Shown in pieces: positions 1-9,284 of a DNA stretch of 64,000 bases. Position 1 is the first letter of the stretch; each line of letters begins with the position of its first letter. Source of the DNA: Leptotrichia sp. HSP-536 (GTDB lineage Bacteria > Fusobacteriota > Fusobacteriia > Fusobacteriales > Leptotrichiaceae). A model generated the notes under the pieces. That model saw only the letters and a list, made by a program, of their open reading frames with translations. It did not search any database and had not been told where the DNA came from. A program made the position numbers and the translations under genes. The stretch spans positions 496,001 to 560,000 of the forward strand of contig NZ_CP165647.1 in assembly GCF_041199985.1 (NCBI RefSeq), given 5' to 3'.

Positions 1-1046
1 ATGTCTTTATTCATCAGGTTGAAATTACAAGAGGAATTGCTCCGGCTGTAGGCGTAGAAGTGAAAATGCAAATTGATGTAAATCGTAGAAAAGATATTCA
101 GAGAAATCATACAGCTACACACATTTTACACAAAGTTTTAAGAGAAAATTTAGGAACACATGTAGAGCAGTCTGGATCGCTTGTGGATGATGAAAAATTA
201 AGATTTGACTTTTCACATTACGAAGCAATTAGTCCAGAAATGATTGAAAAAATTGAAAAAGGTGTAAATGACATTATTTTATCAAATTTGCAGGTAAAAA
301 TTAACTATGAGAATATTGAAGATGCAAAAGCAAGAGGAGCGATGGCATTATTTTCAGACAAATATGGAGATGTAGTCCGTGTTGTGGAAATTGACGGATA
401 TTCAATTGAGCTTTGTGGGGGAACACACGTTAAATCAACTGGAGAAATCGGATTATTCAATATCGAATCTGAAAATGGAATTGCTTCAGGAACACGTAGA
501 ATTACAGCTACAACTGGATATAAAAGTCTAAGTTATGTGAACAGGCTTGAAGATAAAATAAAGGAAATATCTGATATTTTTAGAACAGATGAAAAAAATG
601 TTGTTGATATTATCGAAAAATATATTGGAGATATGAGAGCAGCAGTAAAAGTGCATGAGGAAATGCAGACAAAACTTGTAAAATACGAAATCAATGAAAT
701 GCTTGAAAACGTTGAAGCAGTAAATGGTGTGAAAGTGTTAAAAACATCATTTGAAAATAAAAATGTTGATGAATTGAAAGAGATTGTAGACAGAGGAAAA
801 GAAAAAATGCAGTCTGGAATCATCATTTTGGGAACAAATAACAATGGAAAGGCAATTTTCGTAGTTGGAGTTACAAAAGACTTGATTTCAAAAGTGAAGG
901 CTGGAGAAATAGTAAAAGTTGCGGCTCAAGTTGCTGGCGGAAATGGTGGAGGACGTCCTGACTTTGCACAAGCTGGTGGAAAAAATGGAAGTGCTGTAAA
1001 AGAAGCTGTTGAAAAAGCATTTGAATTTGTAACTGAAAAATTATAA
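1..1046 (+). CDS. alaS: alanyl-tRNA synthetase, C-terminal part
   Basis: This is the 3' part of alaS; the frame is open from base 3, so the gene starts before the window. AlaRS charges tRNA-Ala and edits mischarged Ser/Gly-tRNA-Ala in the cytoplasm. The editing domain zinc motif HTATH lies just inside the window, and its partner motif CGGTH follows about 100 residues later. The C-terminal DHHA1 region ends with the Gly-rich GGNGGGRPDFAQAGG signature. An internal GTG at 60 is not a real start, because coding sequence runs through it. No frameshift is seen. A small GC-rich hairpin follows at 1104-1122. Confidence 0.95.
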   Translation, partial: VFIHQVEITRGIAPAVGVEVKMQIDVNRRKDIQRNHTATHILHKVLRENLGTHVEQSGSLVDDEKLRFDFSHYEAISPEMIEKIEKGVNDIILSNLQVKINYENIEDAKARGAMALFSDKYGDVVRVVEIDGYSIELCGGTHVKSTGEIGLFNIESENGIASGTRRITATTGYKSLSYVNRLEDKIKEISDIFRTDEKNVVDIIEKYIGDMRAAVKVHEEMQTKLVKYEINEMLENVEAVNGVKVLKTSFENKNVDELKEIVDRGKEKMQSGIIILGTNNNGKAIFVVGVTKDLISKVKAGEIVKVAAQVAGGNGGGRPDFAQAGGKNGSAVKEAVEKAFEFVTEKL

Positions 1047-1103
1047 TAGATTTACTTTTAGATATACAGGTTTAGATTTTTACTAAAGCAGATATTATTA
1101 AGT

Positions 1104-1124
1104 AAGGGGTAATCTCCCCCTTTC
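1104..1124 (+). terminator. possible terminator after alaS
   Basis: AAGGGG (1104-1109) can pair with CCCCTT (1117-1122) over a 7-base loop. The U-run that follows is short, so termination is uncertain. The remainder of 1047-1229 shows no gene. Confidence 0.35.
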
Positions 1125-1229
1125 AAGACAATCTAAAATTATATTTGATTAAGTAAAACTTAACTTTATAAGAAATAATTTTATTAAGTTTATAAAATGG
1201 TAAATTGTTTAAGAAATGAGAAATAAAAA

Positions 1230-1646
1230 ATGAAAAAATTTATTGGATTAGATGTGGGAGATGTCAGAATTGGAGTTGCCAAATGCGATCCTTTGGGAAT
1301 TCTTGCGACTGCTCTTGAAGTAATTGACAGAACAAAGACAAATCCTGTTGAAAGAATAAAGGAAATACTGGATGATGAAGGCACAAAAAAAGTTGTAGTG
1401 GGAATGCCAAAGAGTCTTGACGGCACAAAAAAACGTCAGGTGGAAAAAGTGGAGGAATTTGTGGAAGAATTGAAAAAGAGTATTCCGAATATTCAGATTA
1501 TCTTTGTAGATGAGCGTTACACAACAACAGAGGCTGAACATTATCTAAAAAACTATTCTAAAAAGAATGGAAAAGAACGTAGAAAAGTTGTAGATATGGT
1601 TGCAGCGTCAATAATTTTACAAAAATATCTCGACACATTACCTTAA
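1230..1646 (+). CDS. ruvX: RuvX/YqgF-type Holliday junction resolvase
   Basis: 138 residues, the usual length for the YqgF/RuvX family. The RNase H-like fold shows the first acidic strand GLDVGDVRIGVA at the N-terminus, the central VVGMPKSLDG motif and VDERYTT, followed by the C-terminal helix with DMVAASIILQ. Family knowledge: these proteins act on Holliday junctions or in pre-16S rRNA 5' processing, and the gene commonly follows alaS, as here. The ribosome site is weak (TGAGAAA). It is followed 41 bases later by secD. Confidence 0.9.
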   Translation: MKKFIGLDVGDVRIGVAKCDPLGILATALEVIDRTKTNPVERIKEILDDEGTKKVVVGMPKSLDGTKKRQVEKVEEFVEELKKSIPNIQIIFVDERYTTTEAEHYLKNYSKKNGKERRKVVDMVAASIILQKYLDTLP

Positions 1647-1687
1647 GAATAGATATTTAAATAAAATAAAAAAGAAAGGATGAAAAA

Positions 1688-2902
1688 ATGCAAAATAAAA
1701 AATCACATTATGTTTGGTTACTTTTGGTAATTTTTGTTCCAGCTCTTATTTTGTACTTTAATAAAGTAAAACTGGGACTTGATTTACGTGGTGGAACATC
1801 GGTTGTATTACAGGCACAGGGGAAAATAGAGGCTGATACAATGAGCAAGGTTAGAAATATTATTGAAAGACGGGTAAATAGTATTGGAGTTGCTGAACCT
1901 GTTATTCAGCTTAGTGGAAATGATAAATTGATAGTGGAGCTTGCGGGGATAAAAGATCCTCAAAAGGCTATTGAATTGATTGGTACAACAGCAAAACTTG
2001 AGTTTAGAATAAAAAATAATGATGGAACTTATGGACCTGTGCTGTTAGAAGGTTCTGCGTTGAAAAGTGCGGGAGTTACAAGAGATCAAGTTGGGATGCC
2101 ATCTGTAAGTTTTGAGTTAAATTCAAAGGGTGCAAATGACTTTGCTAAAATTACCAAGGAAAATGTTGGAAAACAGCTTGCGATAATGCTTGATAATAAA
2201 GAGCAGTCAGCACCTAGAATTAATGGTGAAATCAGTGGAGGAAGTGGCGTTATAACTGGAAGATTTTCAATGGAAGAAGCAAATAATCTGGCTAATCTTT
2301 TAAAATCTGGAGCATTGCCTGTGGAAATAAAAATTGTTGAAAATAGAACGGTTGGAGCTACACTTGGTGTGGATTCGATAAAGCAGACTGGAATTGCTGG
2401 ACTGATTGCAATGGGTGTAATTTCGGTGTTTATGATTGCAATTTATAAAATACCTGGAATTGTTGCAGATATAGCACTTCTGATAAATGGAGTTCTAGTT
2501 TTAGGATTACTAAGTGGTATTGGTGCGGCTTTGACACTTCCTGGAATTGCTGGATTTATATTGACATTAGGAATGGCAGTTGATTCAAATGTAATTACTT
2601 ATGAGAGAATAAAGGAAGAATTGCGGCTTGGAGAATCATTGCATGATGCGGTGGAAAAAGGTTATGAAAATGCTTTTCCTGCGATAATTGATGGAAATAT
2701 AACGACGTTACTTGTAGCAGCGGTACTGTTCTTTCTTGGAACGGGGCCAATTAAAGGATTTGCTGTAACATTGTCACTTGGGGTAGTGGCTACGGTAATT
2801 ACAGGAGTATTTGTTTCAAAAGTAATATTAAAATTACTTATAAAAACATTTAATATAAAAAGAGAGCAGTTGTTCTGGAAAGGAGCTTTGAATGAAGATT
2901 AA
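1688..2902 (+). CDS. secD: protein translocase subunit SecD
   Basis: SecD of the SecDF complex, which uses the proton-motive force to pull exported proteins across the inner membrane. 404 residues with one N-terminal membrane segment, the conserved LGLDLRGGTSVV motif, a large exported domain, and a C-terminal block of five membrane segments (from about residue 235) with GMAVDSNVITYERIKEE. The length suits the short SecD form. It overlaps secF by 11 bases, suggesting translational coupling. Ribosome site AGAAAGGA precedes the ATG. Confidence 0.95.
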   Translation: MQNKKSHYVWLLLVIFVPALILYFNKVKLGLDLRGGTSVVLQAQGKIEADTMSKVRNIIERRVNSIGVAEPVIQLSGNDKLIVELAGIKDPQKAIELIGTTAKLEFRIKNNDGTYGPVLLEGSALKSAGVTRDQVGMPSVSFELNSKGANDFAKITKENVGKQLAIMLDNKEQSAPRINGEISGGSGVITGRFSMEEANNLANLLKSGALPVEIKIVENRTVGATLGVDSIKQTGIAGLIAMGVISVFMIAIYKIPGIVADIALLINGVLVLGLLSGIGAALTLPGIAGFILTLGMAVDSNVITYERIKEELRLGESLHDAVEKGYENAFPAIIDGNITTLLVAAVLFFLGTGPIKGFAVTLSLGVVATVITGVFVSKVILKLLIKTFNIKREQLFWKGALNED

Positions 2903-3863
2903 TTTAAAAGTAATAGAGCGTAGAAAACTTTATTTGGGAATTTCAGCAGTAATGGTTGTAATTTCATTAATTTCATTATTTGCTTTAAAACTTAATTTAG
3001 GCGTGGATTTTAAAGGTGGAGAATTAATCCAATTGAAATATGAGAAAAAAATTAATCAGAATGCCGTAAATAGCACATTAAACAGTCTAGTCGGAGAAAT
3101 TCCGCAAATGAAAGCTAAAAGAGTTCAGTTTTCAGATACAGATAATACAGTTATCATAAGAACTGAACAATTAAATAATACGCAAAAAACAAAAATAATG
3201 TCAGAATTAAGCAAAAAAACTGGAAAATATGAAGTTGTGAAAAATGAAACTGTAGGTGCGGTAATTGGGAAAGAATTAACATCTAATGCGATTCAGGCAC
3301 TCTTAATTGGAAGTATTTTAATTATTATTTATATTACAGTAAGATTTGAATTTATTTATGCGGTAGCAGGAATTGTGGCATTAATTCATGATGTTATTAT
3401 TGCCTTTGGAGTTATTGCAATGCTTAAATATGAGATAGATACACCATTTATCGCTGCAATTCTTACAATTTTAGGATATTCGATTAACGATACGATTGTT
3501 GTATTTGACAGAATTCGTGAAAATATTAAAAGAAATAGGGAAGGAAGAAATAAAGTTACACAATCATTTGGTGAAGTAATAGAAAAATCAATAAATCAAG
3601 TGTTTACAAGATCAATTTATACTTCATTGACAACTCTGTTTTCAGTAATTGTTCTTTTAATTTTAGGTGGAGATACATTAAAAACGTTTAGTATGACTCT
3701 GTTTATAGGAATGCTTGTTGGAACTTATTCATCAGTATTTGTGGCAAGCCCTTTGGTTTACATAATGAAAAAAGGTAAAAATGAGCCAAAATCTAAAGAT
3801 GTTATAAAAAGTTCTGGTAAAACAGTAAATGGATATGATGAAAAAGATAAAGTGTTAGTTTAA
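2892..3863 (+). CDS. secF: protein translocase subunit SecF
   Basis: SecF partner of SecD: 323 residues, six predicted membrane segments, the N-terminal LGVDFKGGELIQ motif matching LxxDFxGG, and GYSINDTIVVFDRIREN in the fourth/fifth helix region, a SecF signature. Its start lies inside the end of secD. The charged C-terminal tail after residue about 300 is Lys-rich and likely cytoplasmic. alr follows 66 bases later, possibly on the same transcript. Confidence 0.95.
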   Translation: MKINLKVIERRKLYLGISAVMVVISLISLFALKLNLGVDFKGGELIQLKYEKKINQNAVNSTLNSLVGEIPQMKAKRVQFSDTDNTVIIRTEQLNNTQKTKIMSELSKKTGKYEVVKNETVGAVIGKELTSNAIQALLIGSILIIIYITVRFEFIYAVAGIVALIHDVIIAFGVIAMLKYEIDTPFIAAILTILGYSINDTIVVFDRIRENIKRNREGRNKVTQSFGEVIEKSINQVFTRSIYTSLTTLFSVIVLLILGGDTLKTFSMTLFIGMLVGTYSSVFVASPLVYIMKKGKNEPKSKDVIKSSGKTVNGYDEKDKVLV

Positions 3864-3929
3864 TTGAAAAACAAAAAAATATATTTGATAATAAATAAAA
3901 AATGATAAATTTAGAAGGTGAATTGAAAA

Positions 3930-5027
3930 ATGCGATGCTGGGCAGAAATAAATATAAATAATTTATATAGCAATATTGATGAAATTGAAAAAATTGTAGC
4001 AAAGGATAAAATAATAGCAGTTATAAAGGCAGATGCCTATGGGCATGGAATGCTTAAAATATGTGATGCTTTAATAAAAAAGGGGATAAAGAACTTTGCA
4101 GTTGCGACAAGCGATGAGGCGCTTAAAATTAAGGAGCTTCACAATGATATTATGGTGCTTATACTGGGTCCTGTGGAAAATGAGTATATGGATTTAATTG
4201 CTGATAAAAATATTTATTTTATGGTGACAGATTTTGAGGAAATAGAATATTTGGAAAAAATTGGGAAAGAAAAAGTGAAAACTACGGATGTTTTTATAAA
4301 GATCGATACTGGAATGGGACGTGTAGGTTTTCAAGAAAGTGAAGTGGAAGATTTGAATAAAATTTTAAAAAATTCCAGCTACATTAATCCAATAGGAATT
4401 TTCTCGCATTTTTCATCATCTGATAGCGACAAAGACTATACAAAATTGCAGGAAAGCAAATTTAAAGCAATGTGTGAAAAAATATCAAGTGGGATACTAT
4501 CGATAAAATACAGACATTTGCACAACAGCTTTGGAACTTTAAAATTTCAGGACAGCATAGAAGATTTTGTAAGAGTGGGAATTATACTTTATGGAGGAGT
4601 TACAGATGAAGAAACGGCTCCGTATAAATTTAAGCCAGTAATGTCTCTTTTGGCAAAAATTAGCTATATAAAGACATTAAAGGAAGATAGTTTTATAAGT
4701 TATGGAAATACTTATAAAGGAAAAGCTGGAAAGACCTATGCTACAGTTTCCATCGGATATGCTGACGGAGTAAGGCGTGATTTGTCAAATAAAGGCTATG
4801 TTTTTTACAAAGGGCATAAATGTGAAATTGTAGGACGTGTCTGTATGGATCAGCTTATGATTTTACTTCCTGAAGAGTTGAAGGATGTGGCTAAAAAAGG
4901 TGATATTGTGGAATTTTTTGGGGAAAATATAAGTGTTGTGGAAGTTGCGAATTTATGTAATACAATTTCGTATGAAATTATGTGTGGAATAAGTCAAAGA
5001 GTGCCTAGAATTTATGTGGAAAAATAG
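3930..5027 (+). CDS. alr: alanine racemase
   Basis: PLP-dependent racemase making D-alanine for peptidoglycan. The PLP lysine is in AVIKADAYGHG (about K33) and the second catalytic residue is the Tyr of SIGYADGVRRD near residue 270. The C-terminal beta domain includes the VGRVCMDQLM motif. 365 residues is full length. Ribosome site AAGGTGA lies upstream of the ATG. The CvpA-like gene starts 11 bases after the stop, so the two are probably co-transcribed. Confidence 0.95.
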   Translation: MRCWAEININNLYSNIDEIEKIVAKDKIIAVIKADAYGHGMLKICDALIKKGIKNFAVATSDEALKIKELHNDIMVLILGPVENEYMDLIADKNIYFMVTDFEEIEYLEKIGKEKVKTTDVFIKIDTGMGRVGFQESEVEDLNKILKNSSYINPIGIFSHFSSSDSDKDYTKLQESKFKAMCEKISSGILSIKYRHLHNSFGTLKFQDSIEDFVRVGIILYGGVTDEETAPYKFKPVMSLLAKISYIKTLKEDSFISYGNTYKGKAGKTYATVSIGYADGVRRDLSNKGYVFYKGHKCEIVGRVCMDQLMILLPEELKDVAKKGDIVEFFGENISVVEVANLCNTISYEIMCGISQRVPRIYVEK

Positions 5028-5038
5028 AGGTAGGAAAA

Positions 5039-5620
5039 ATGATACTGGATATTGGATTTATAATATTGCTGATAATATTTATTCTTCTTGGATATAAAAG
5101 GGGATTTTCATTAGAGTTCTTTAATATGTTTAAATATATTTTGATTATTTTTATTACGAATTGTATTTATAAGTTTTTTTTTGATTCGGAAAAAATAAAA
5201 TCGAGAAATCAATTGAAGATATTTATTATTATGGTTGTAATCCAGTATATTGTTTATTCTGTTATTTTAATAATGAATAGGGAGTTCTTGAAAACTATAA
5301 AAATAAAAAGATTTGATAAATTTTCTGGAATGATTTTTGGAATATTTAAAATAATTTTTGTAATAATTATTACTTATATTGTTGTTATTTCAGGTTCATT
5401 GAACAGTAAAAGAATAAGAAGTATAAGGGATAAGAGTGTTTCTGTTAAGTTTGTGACAAAGTATGCATTAAGGTATTTAGATTCTTTTCCAAGTTTTATT
5501 AATAATAATGTAGAAAGTTATGTTATAAAAAAAAGAGAAAATCAGATAATAAATGATGTTTTAAGTAATTATAAAAAATTGGAGATAGAAGAATTCAAAA
5601 ATAGTCGAACTATTGATTAG
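5039..5620 (+). CDS. CvpA-like membrane protein
   Basis: 193 residues with about four hydrophobic segments. The first helix and the following GYKRGFSLEFFNMFKYI segment match the pattern of the CvpA/colicin V production family (an N-terminal helix followed by G-x-x-x-G-F). The C-terminal third is charged and probably cytoplasmic. Some family members relate to biofilm or bile tolerance, but no specific role can be read here. The gene follows alr closely; a structured intergenic repeat follows it. Confidence 0.6.
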   Translation: MILDIGFIILLIIFILLGYKRGFSLEFFNMFKYILIIFITNCIYKFFFDSEKIKSRNQLKIFIIMVVIQYIVYSVILIMNREFLKTIKIKRFDKFSGMIFGIFKIIFVIIITYIVVISGSLNSKRIRSIRDKSVSVKFVTKYALRYLDSFPSFINNNVESYVIKKRENQIINDVLSNYKKLEIEEFKNSRTID

Positions 5621-5656
5621 AAAATTTAAGAATAAAATCTTAGAATATCTAGACTT

Positions 5657-5728
5657 TTTTAAAATTGAACTGAAAAAAGTGGATATGCCTAAATAAGGCA
5701 GTTTAAATTTTTGAGTTCAGTTTTAAAA
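5657..5728. repeat. inverted-repeat element, copy 1
   Basis: Outer arms 5657-5677 and 5708-5728 are complementary at 19 of 21 positions. They enclose a second perfect hairpin, TGCCT-N5-AGGCA (5686-5700). A related element with the same outer arms but a different centre lies at 13653-13729. It could act as a bidirectional terminator between the CvpA-like gene and lptF, or be a small mobile-element relic. Confidence 0.6.
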
Positions 5729-5780
5729 TGATATTGCTCATTAAAATTAAATAATTTAAGAAAAGGGAAAATTGATAAAA

Positions 5781-6878
5781 ATGAAAATAATTGACAGGTA
5801 TATTTACAATTCACTTATTTTACCATCGGTATTCGGAATTAGTATATTTACGTTTATTATGATGTTAAATGTTGTAATGGAAGTTATGGAGCGGCTATTT
5901 GCAAGTGACTTGCCATTTATATCGATAATTGACTATTTTTTTTATGCTATGCCAGGAGTCATGGTTCAAACGATACCAATGGGTGCATTTCTTGGAGTAA
6001 TGCTTGTTTATGGGGGACTTTCCGAAACAAATGAAATTGTTGCAATGGAAGGTTCTGGAATTGGACTTTTTAGAATAATAAGACCGGCATTTATTTTTGG
6101 AGTAATACTAACTCTTATTGGATTAGGTCTTGAAATTTTTGTAAATCCACGTGCATTAGAAAATATTAATGCTCAGACAAAACGTATTTTAGCTTCAAAA
6201 CCAAGTTCACTTACAGAAGAAAAAGTTTTTTTGTCGAATGAAGAAAAGGGATTTGGATTTTATATAGATGAAGTAAATAATGAAAATGCTACAGCGAAAA
6301 ATTTTTTGATTATAAATAAACGTGGAGATAATCCGTATCCAATAGTATTTCTAGCTGAAAATGCAAAATTTGATCCTGGTATTATAAGATTGAAAAAAGT
6401 GAAAGGATATGCCTTTGATAAAACTGGAAACAGTCAAGTATCAGCTGAATATCAAGAACAGGAAATACCAATTTCTACTTTTTTTAGGGAAAAAAAACAA
6501 GAATTGAAGAAAAGTCGTAAGGAAATGAATTTAAAGGAGCTGGAAAAATTTTATAAAGCAAATATAAAAAATCCTGAAGAAAAGGAAGCAGCATTAAAAG
6601 CACAAGTAGAAATCTACCAAAGAATTATAGGGCCTCTTGCAAGTATTTTTTTATGCTGGCTGGGAGTCTTGCTTTCTGTGGGGCATAGAAGAAGTGGAAG
6701 AGGAATAAGTTTTGGAATAAGTTTAATAGTTATATTTGGATATATAGGAATGGCGAGCTATGCTAAAATTATGGTCTTGAAAAATGATGTACCAGCTAGT
6801 ATTGCAATGTGGGTTCCTAATTTTGTTTTATTTATACTGTGCATATTTTTCTCAATAAAAAAATATAAAGGAAATTAG
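5781..6878 (+). CDS. LptF/LptG family permease (first of pair)
   Basis: Inner-membrane subunit of the LPS export ABC transporter (LptBFG), which feeds lipopolysaccharide to the periplasmic bridge. About 365 residues: three N-terminal membrane segments, a periplasmic beta-rich domain (about residues 125-255), then three C-terminal segments, as in LptF/LptG. MVQTIPMGAFLGVMLVYG is typical of the family's helix 2 region. An upstream TTG (5772) in frame is too near the AGGGAAA ribosome site; ATG 5781 has good spacing. The second permease starts 13 bases downstream. lptB is not in this window. Confidence 0.85.
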   Translation: MKIIDRYIYNSLILPSVFGISIFTFIMMLNVVMEVMERLFASDLPFISIIDYFFYAMPGVMVQTIPMGAFLGVMLVYGGLSETNEIVAMEGSGIGLFRIIRPAFIFGVILTLIGLGLEIFVNPRALENINAQTKRILASKPSSLTEEKVFLSNEEKGFGFYIDEVNNENATAKNFLIINKRGDNPYPIVFLAENAKFDPGIIRLKKVKGYAFDKTGNSQVSAEYQEQEIPISTFFREKKQELKKSRKEMNLKELEKFYKANIKNPEEKEAALKAQVEIYQRIIGPLASIFLCWLGVLLSVGHRRSGRGISFGISLIVIFGYIGMASYAKIMVLKNDVPASIAMWVPNFVLFILCIFFSIKKYKGN

Positions 6879-6891
6879 CGAAAGGAGGAGA

Positions 6892-7968
6892 ATGAATAAA
6901 TTAGATAAATATATAATTGTAAATTATGTAAAAAGCTTTATTTTAGGTATGATGATGTTCTTTCTAATATTTTTACTAGCTGAAAGCATTACATTGACAG
7001 GATGGCTTATGGATGGAAAACTGAAAGGCTCTGAAGCTTTAAAATATTTAAGATACGGAATACCTGAAATTATAACAAATACAGCTCCCCTTGGAGTGCT
7101 TCTGGGAAGCCTTCTTTGTATAAGCAAAATGGCAAAGCAGCTGGAAGTTGCAGCAATGAAGACAAGCGGGATAAGCTTTGCAAGAGTCGCATTATTTCCT
7201 ATTTTGTTTTCATTTTTAGTAAGTGTGGGGGTGTTTTGGATAAATTATGACTATCTTGGGAAAGCGAATACAAAAAAGGAAAATTTGAAGACATTAAAAA
7301 TCGATAATAAAGAGCCTGTAAGATCAGAAAGAGATTTCGTATTTGTAAAAATTGATAAAAGAACGGTTCTTTTTAGTGGACATGCAAATAAAAATAATGG
7401 AACAATGAATCACATCACAATTTTAAAATTTCAAAATGGATTTAAGGAAATAAAAAATATATACACAGCTTCTTTTGCTAAAATTAATCCCAAAACCAAT
7501 GAATGGACTTTTAAAGACTTAAAAGAATATGACAGAAAAACGAATTTGACAAAACCATTTAATACAAAAAAATTTAAATTTATCGCTTCGATGGAAGATG
7601 TTTTGGCAAGTCCAGTAAAGGCTAAAAACTTGACAATGCCACAATTACGTGAAAAAACAGTTTACTTTACAAGAGTAGGAGCAGATTCGTTAAATTTAAG
7701 AATAGAATTCTATTATAGAATATCTTTTGCATTATCTTCGCTTGTAATGTCTTTAATAGGATTTTCGCTAGGGAGTAGGTATGTTAGAGGAGGAGCTGCT
7801 GTAAATATTGGGTTGTCTGTAATAATTGGTTATGCGTATTATGGAATCAGCACAATTTTACGTTCAATGGCAGTTTCTGGAACAGTTCCAATTTATGTTG
7901 CCTGTTTTGTTCCATTAATAATATTCCTTGTTATTGGAATAAAATTGTTTAAAGATGCAGAATATTAA
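6892..7968 (+). CDS. LptF/LptG family permease (second of pair)
   Basis: Paralogue of the preceding gene with the same 3+3 membrane layout and a central periplasmic domain. 358 residues. TAPLGVLLGSLLCISKMAKQ matches the conserved loop after helix 2 that contacts the LptB ATPase. A strong AAAGGAGGAGA ribosome site precedes the ATG. Together the pair form the heterodimeric LPS export channel. Assignment of F versus G within the pair is not attempted. Confidence 0.85.
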   Translation: MNKLDKYIIVNYVKSFILGMMMFFLIFLLAESITLTGWLMDGKLKGSEALKYLRYGIPEIITNTAPLGVLLGSLLCISKMAKQLEVAAMKTSGISFARVALFPILFSFLVSVGVFWINYDYLGKANTKKENLKTLKIDNKEPVRSERDFVFVKIDKRTVLFSGHANKNNGTMNHITILKFQNGFKEIKNIYTASFAKINPKTNEWTFKDLKEYDRKTNLTKPFNTKKFKFIASMEDVLASPVKAKNLTMPQLREKTVYFTRVGADSLNLRIEFYYRISFALSSLVMSLIGFSLGSRYVRGGAAVNIGLSVIIGYAYYGISTILRSMAVSGTVPIYVACFVPLIIFLVIGIKLFKDAEY

Positions 7969-7995
7969 AATTTTTTTAGAAGAGAAAGGATTAGA

Positions 7996-9216
7996 ATGAT
8001 AGAAAAAATAAAAACGGATACAGGAATAGAAGTCATTTTTGACAAATTAGAAAGTATTTCCACTTGTTCAGTCGGTGTATTTGTAAAAACAGGTTCACGA
8101 GATGAAAGTGATACGGAAGAAGGAATTTCACACGTGCTGGAACATATGATTTTTAAAGGGACACCAACAAGAAGCTATTTTGAAATTTCAGAAGAGATTG
8201 ACTATCTTGGAGCAAATGTGAATGCACATACAACAAAGGAAGAAACAGTTTTTTATATAAACGCTTTGACACAATTTTTAGGAAAATCTGTGGATATTTT
8301 GTTTGATATTGTTACAAATTCTACAATTGATGAAAAAGAACTGGAAAAGGAAAAAGATGTAATTGTGGAAGAAATCAAGATGTATAAGGATTCGCCAGAT
8401 GACCTTGTGTTTGAGACAAATTATACAGATTGTATAAATGGACAATATGGAAAGCCGATTATTGGTACAGAAGAAAGCGTAAAAGGATTTACAGCTGAAG
8501 AAATTAGAAAATATTACAAAGAAAGATATACAAAGGATAATATTCTAATTGTGGTTTCAGGAAATTTTGATAAAGATAAAATCATTCAGAAAATAAATGA
8601 ATATTTTGGAAAACTTGGTGATACAAAAGTTGATAGACGCAAAAAAATTGATTTTTCATTTAATGCTGGAAAAAAAATAGTTTCAAAAGATATAAATCAA
8701 GTAAATATCTGTATTTCTCATAAAAGTGAAGATTATAACAGTGAAAAAAAAGTATATACAGATATTTTGTCAAATATTATGGGCGGTTCAATGAGTTCCA
8801 GACTTTTTCAGGAGATTCGTGAGAAAAATGGACTTGCCTATTCTGTTTATACTTATAATCAATATTATCTTTCTGGAGGTATAACTTCAACGTACATTGG
8901 AACAAATTTGGAAAATTATGAAAAAGCGATAGAAATTACGATTTCAGAATTTAAAAAATTGAGAGAAAATGGTGTAACAAAAGATGAGCTTCAGAAGGCA
9001 AAAAATAAATATATAAGTAGAATTTCATTTGCTATGGAAAATCCACGTTCAAGAATGGGAATTTTAGGAAATTACTATATTAGAAAAAATGAAATTCTAG
9101 ATACAGAAAAATTGAAAAACAAAGTAAATGCAGTAAGACTTGAAGATGTGAATAATTTTGCAAGAACGAAATATCTGGAAGAAAATATTACAGTTTTGGG
9201 GAATATTAACGTATAA
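7996..9216 (+). CDS. M16 family zinc metallopeptidase
   Basis: 406 residues. The inverted zinc motif HVLEH (HxxEH) lies near residue 47, and the downstream acidic ligand region (VEEIKMYKDSPDD) is about 75 residues further on. The C-terminal half is the second M16 domain, with GGSMSSRLFQEIREKNGLAYSV. This matches the mitochondrial-processing-peptidase-like bacterial family (PqqL/YmxG type), cytoplasmic in most bacteria. Substrate is unknown. It follows the lptFG-like pair by 27 bases with ribosome site AAAGGA. Confidence 0.9.
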   Translation: MIEKIKTDTGIEVIFDKLESISTCSVGVFVKTGSRDESDTEEGISHVLEHMIFKGTPTRSYFEISEEIDYLGANVNAHTTKEETVFYINALTQFLGKSVDILFDIVTNSTIDEKELEKEKDVIVEEIKMYKDSPDDLVFETNYTDCINGQYGKPIIGTEESVKGFTAEEIRKYYKERYTKDNILIVVSGNFDKDKIIQKINEYFGKLGDTKVDRRKKIDFSFNAGKKIVSKDINQVNICISHKSEDYNSEKKVYTDILSNIMGGSMSSRLFQEIREKNGLAYSVYTYNQYYLSGGITSTYIGTNLENYEKAIEITISEFKKLRENGVTKDELQKAKNKYISRISFAMENPRSRMGILGNYYIRKNEILDTEKLKNKVNAVRLEDVNNFARTKYLEENITVLGNINV

Positions 9217-9284
9217 AAAATAAAACAGTAAAGGTTAATAAAGTTAATTGTGGGAAAATAAAAAATTAAAATTAGGAGAAAGAA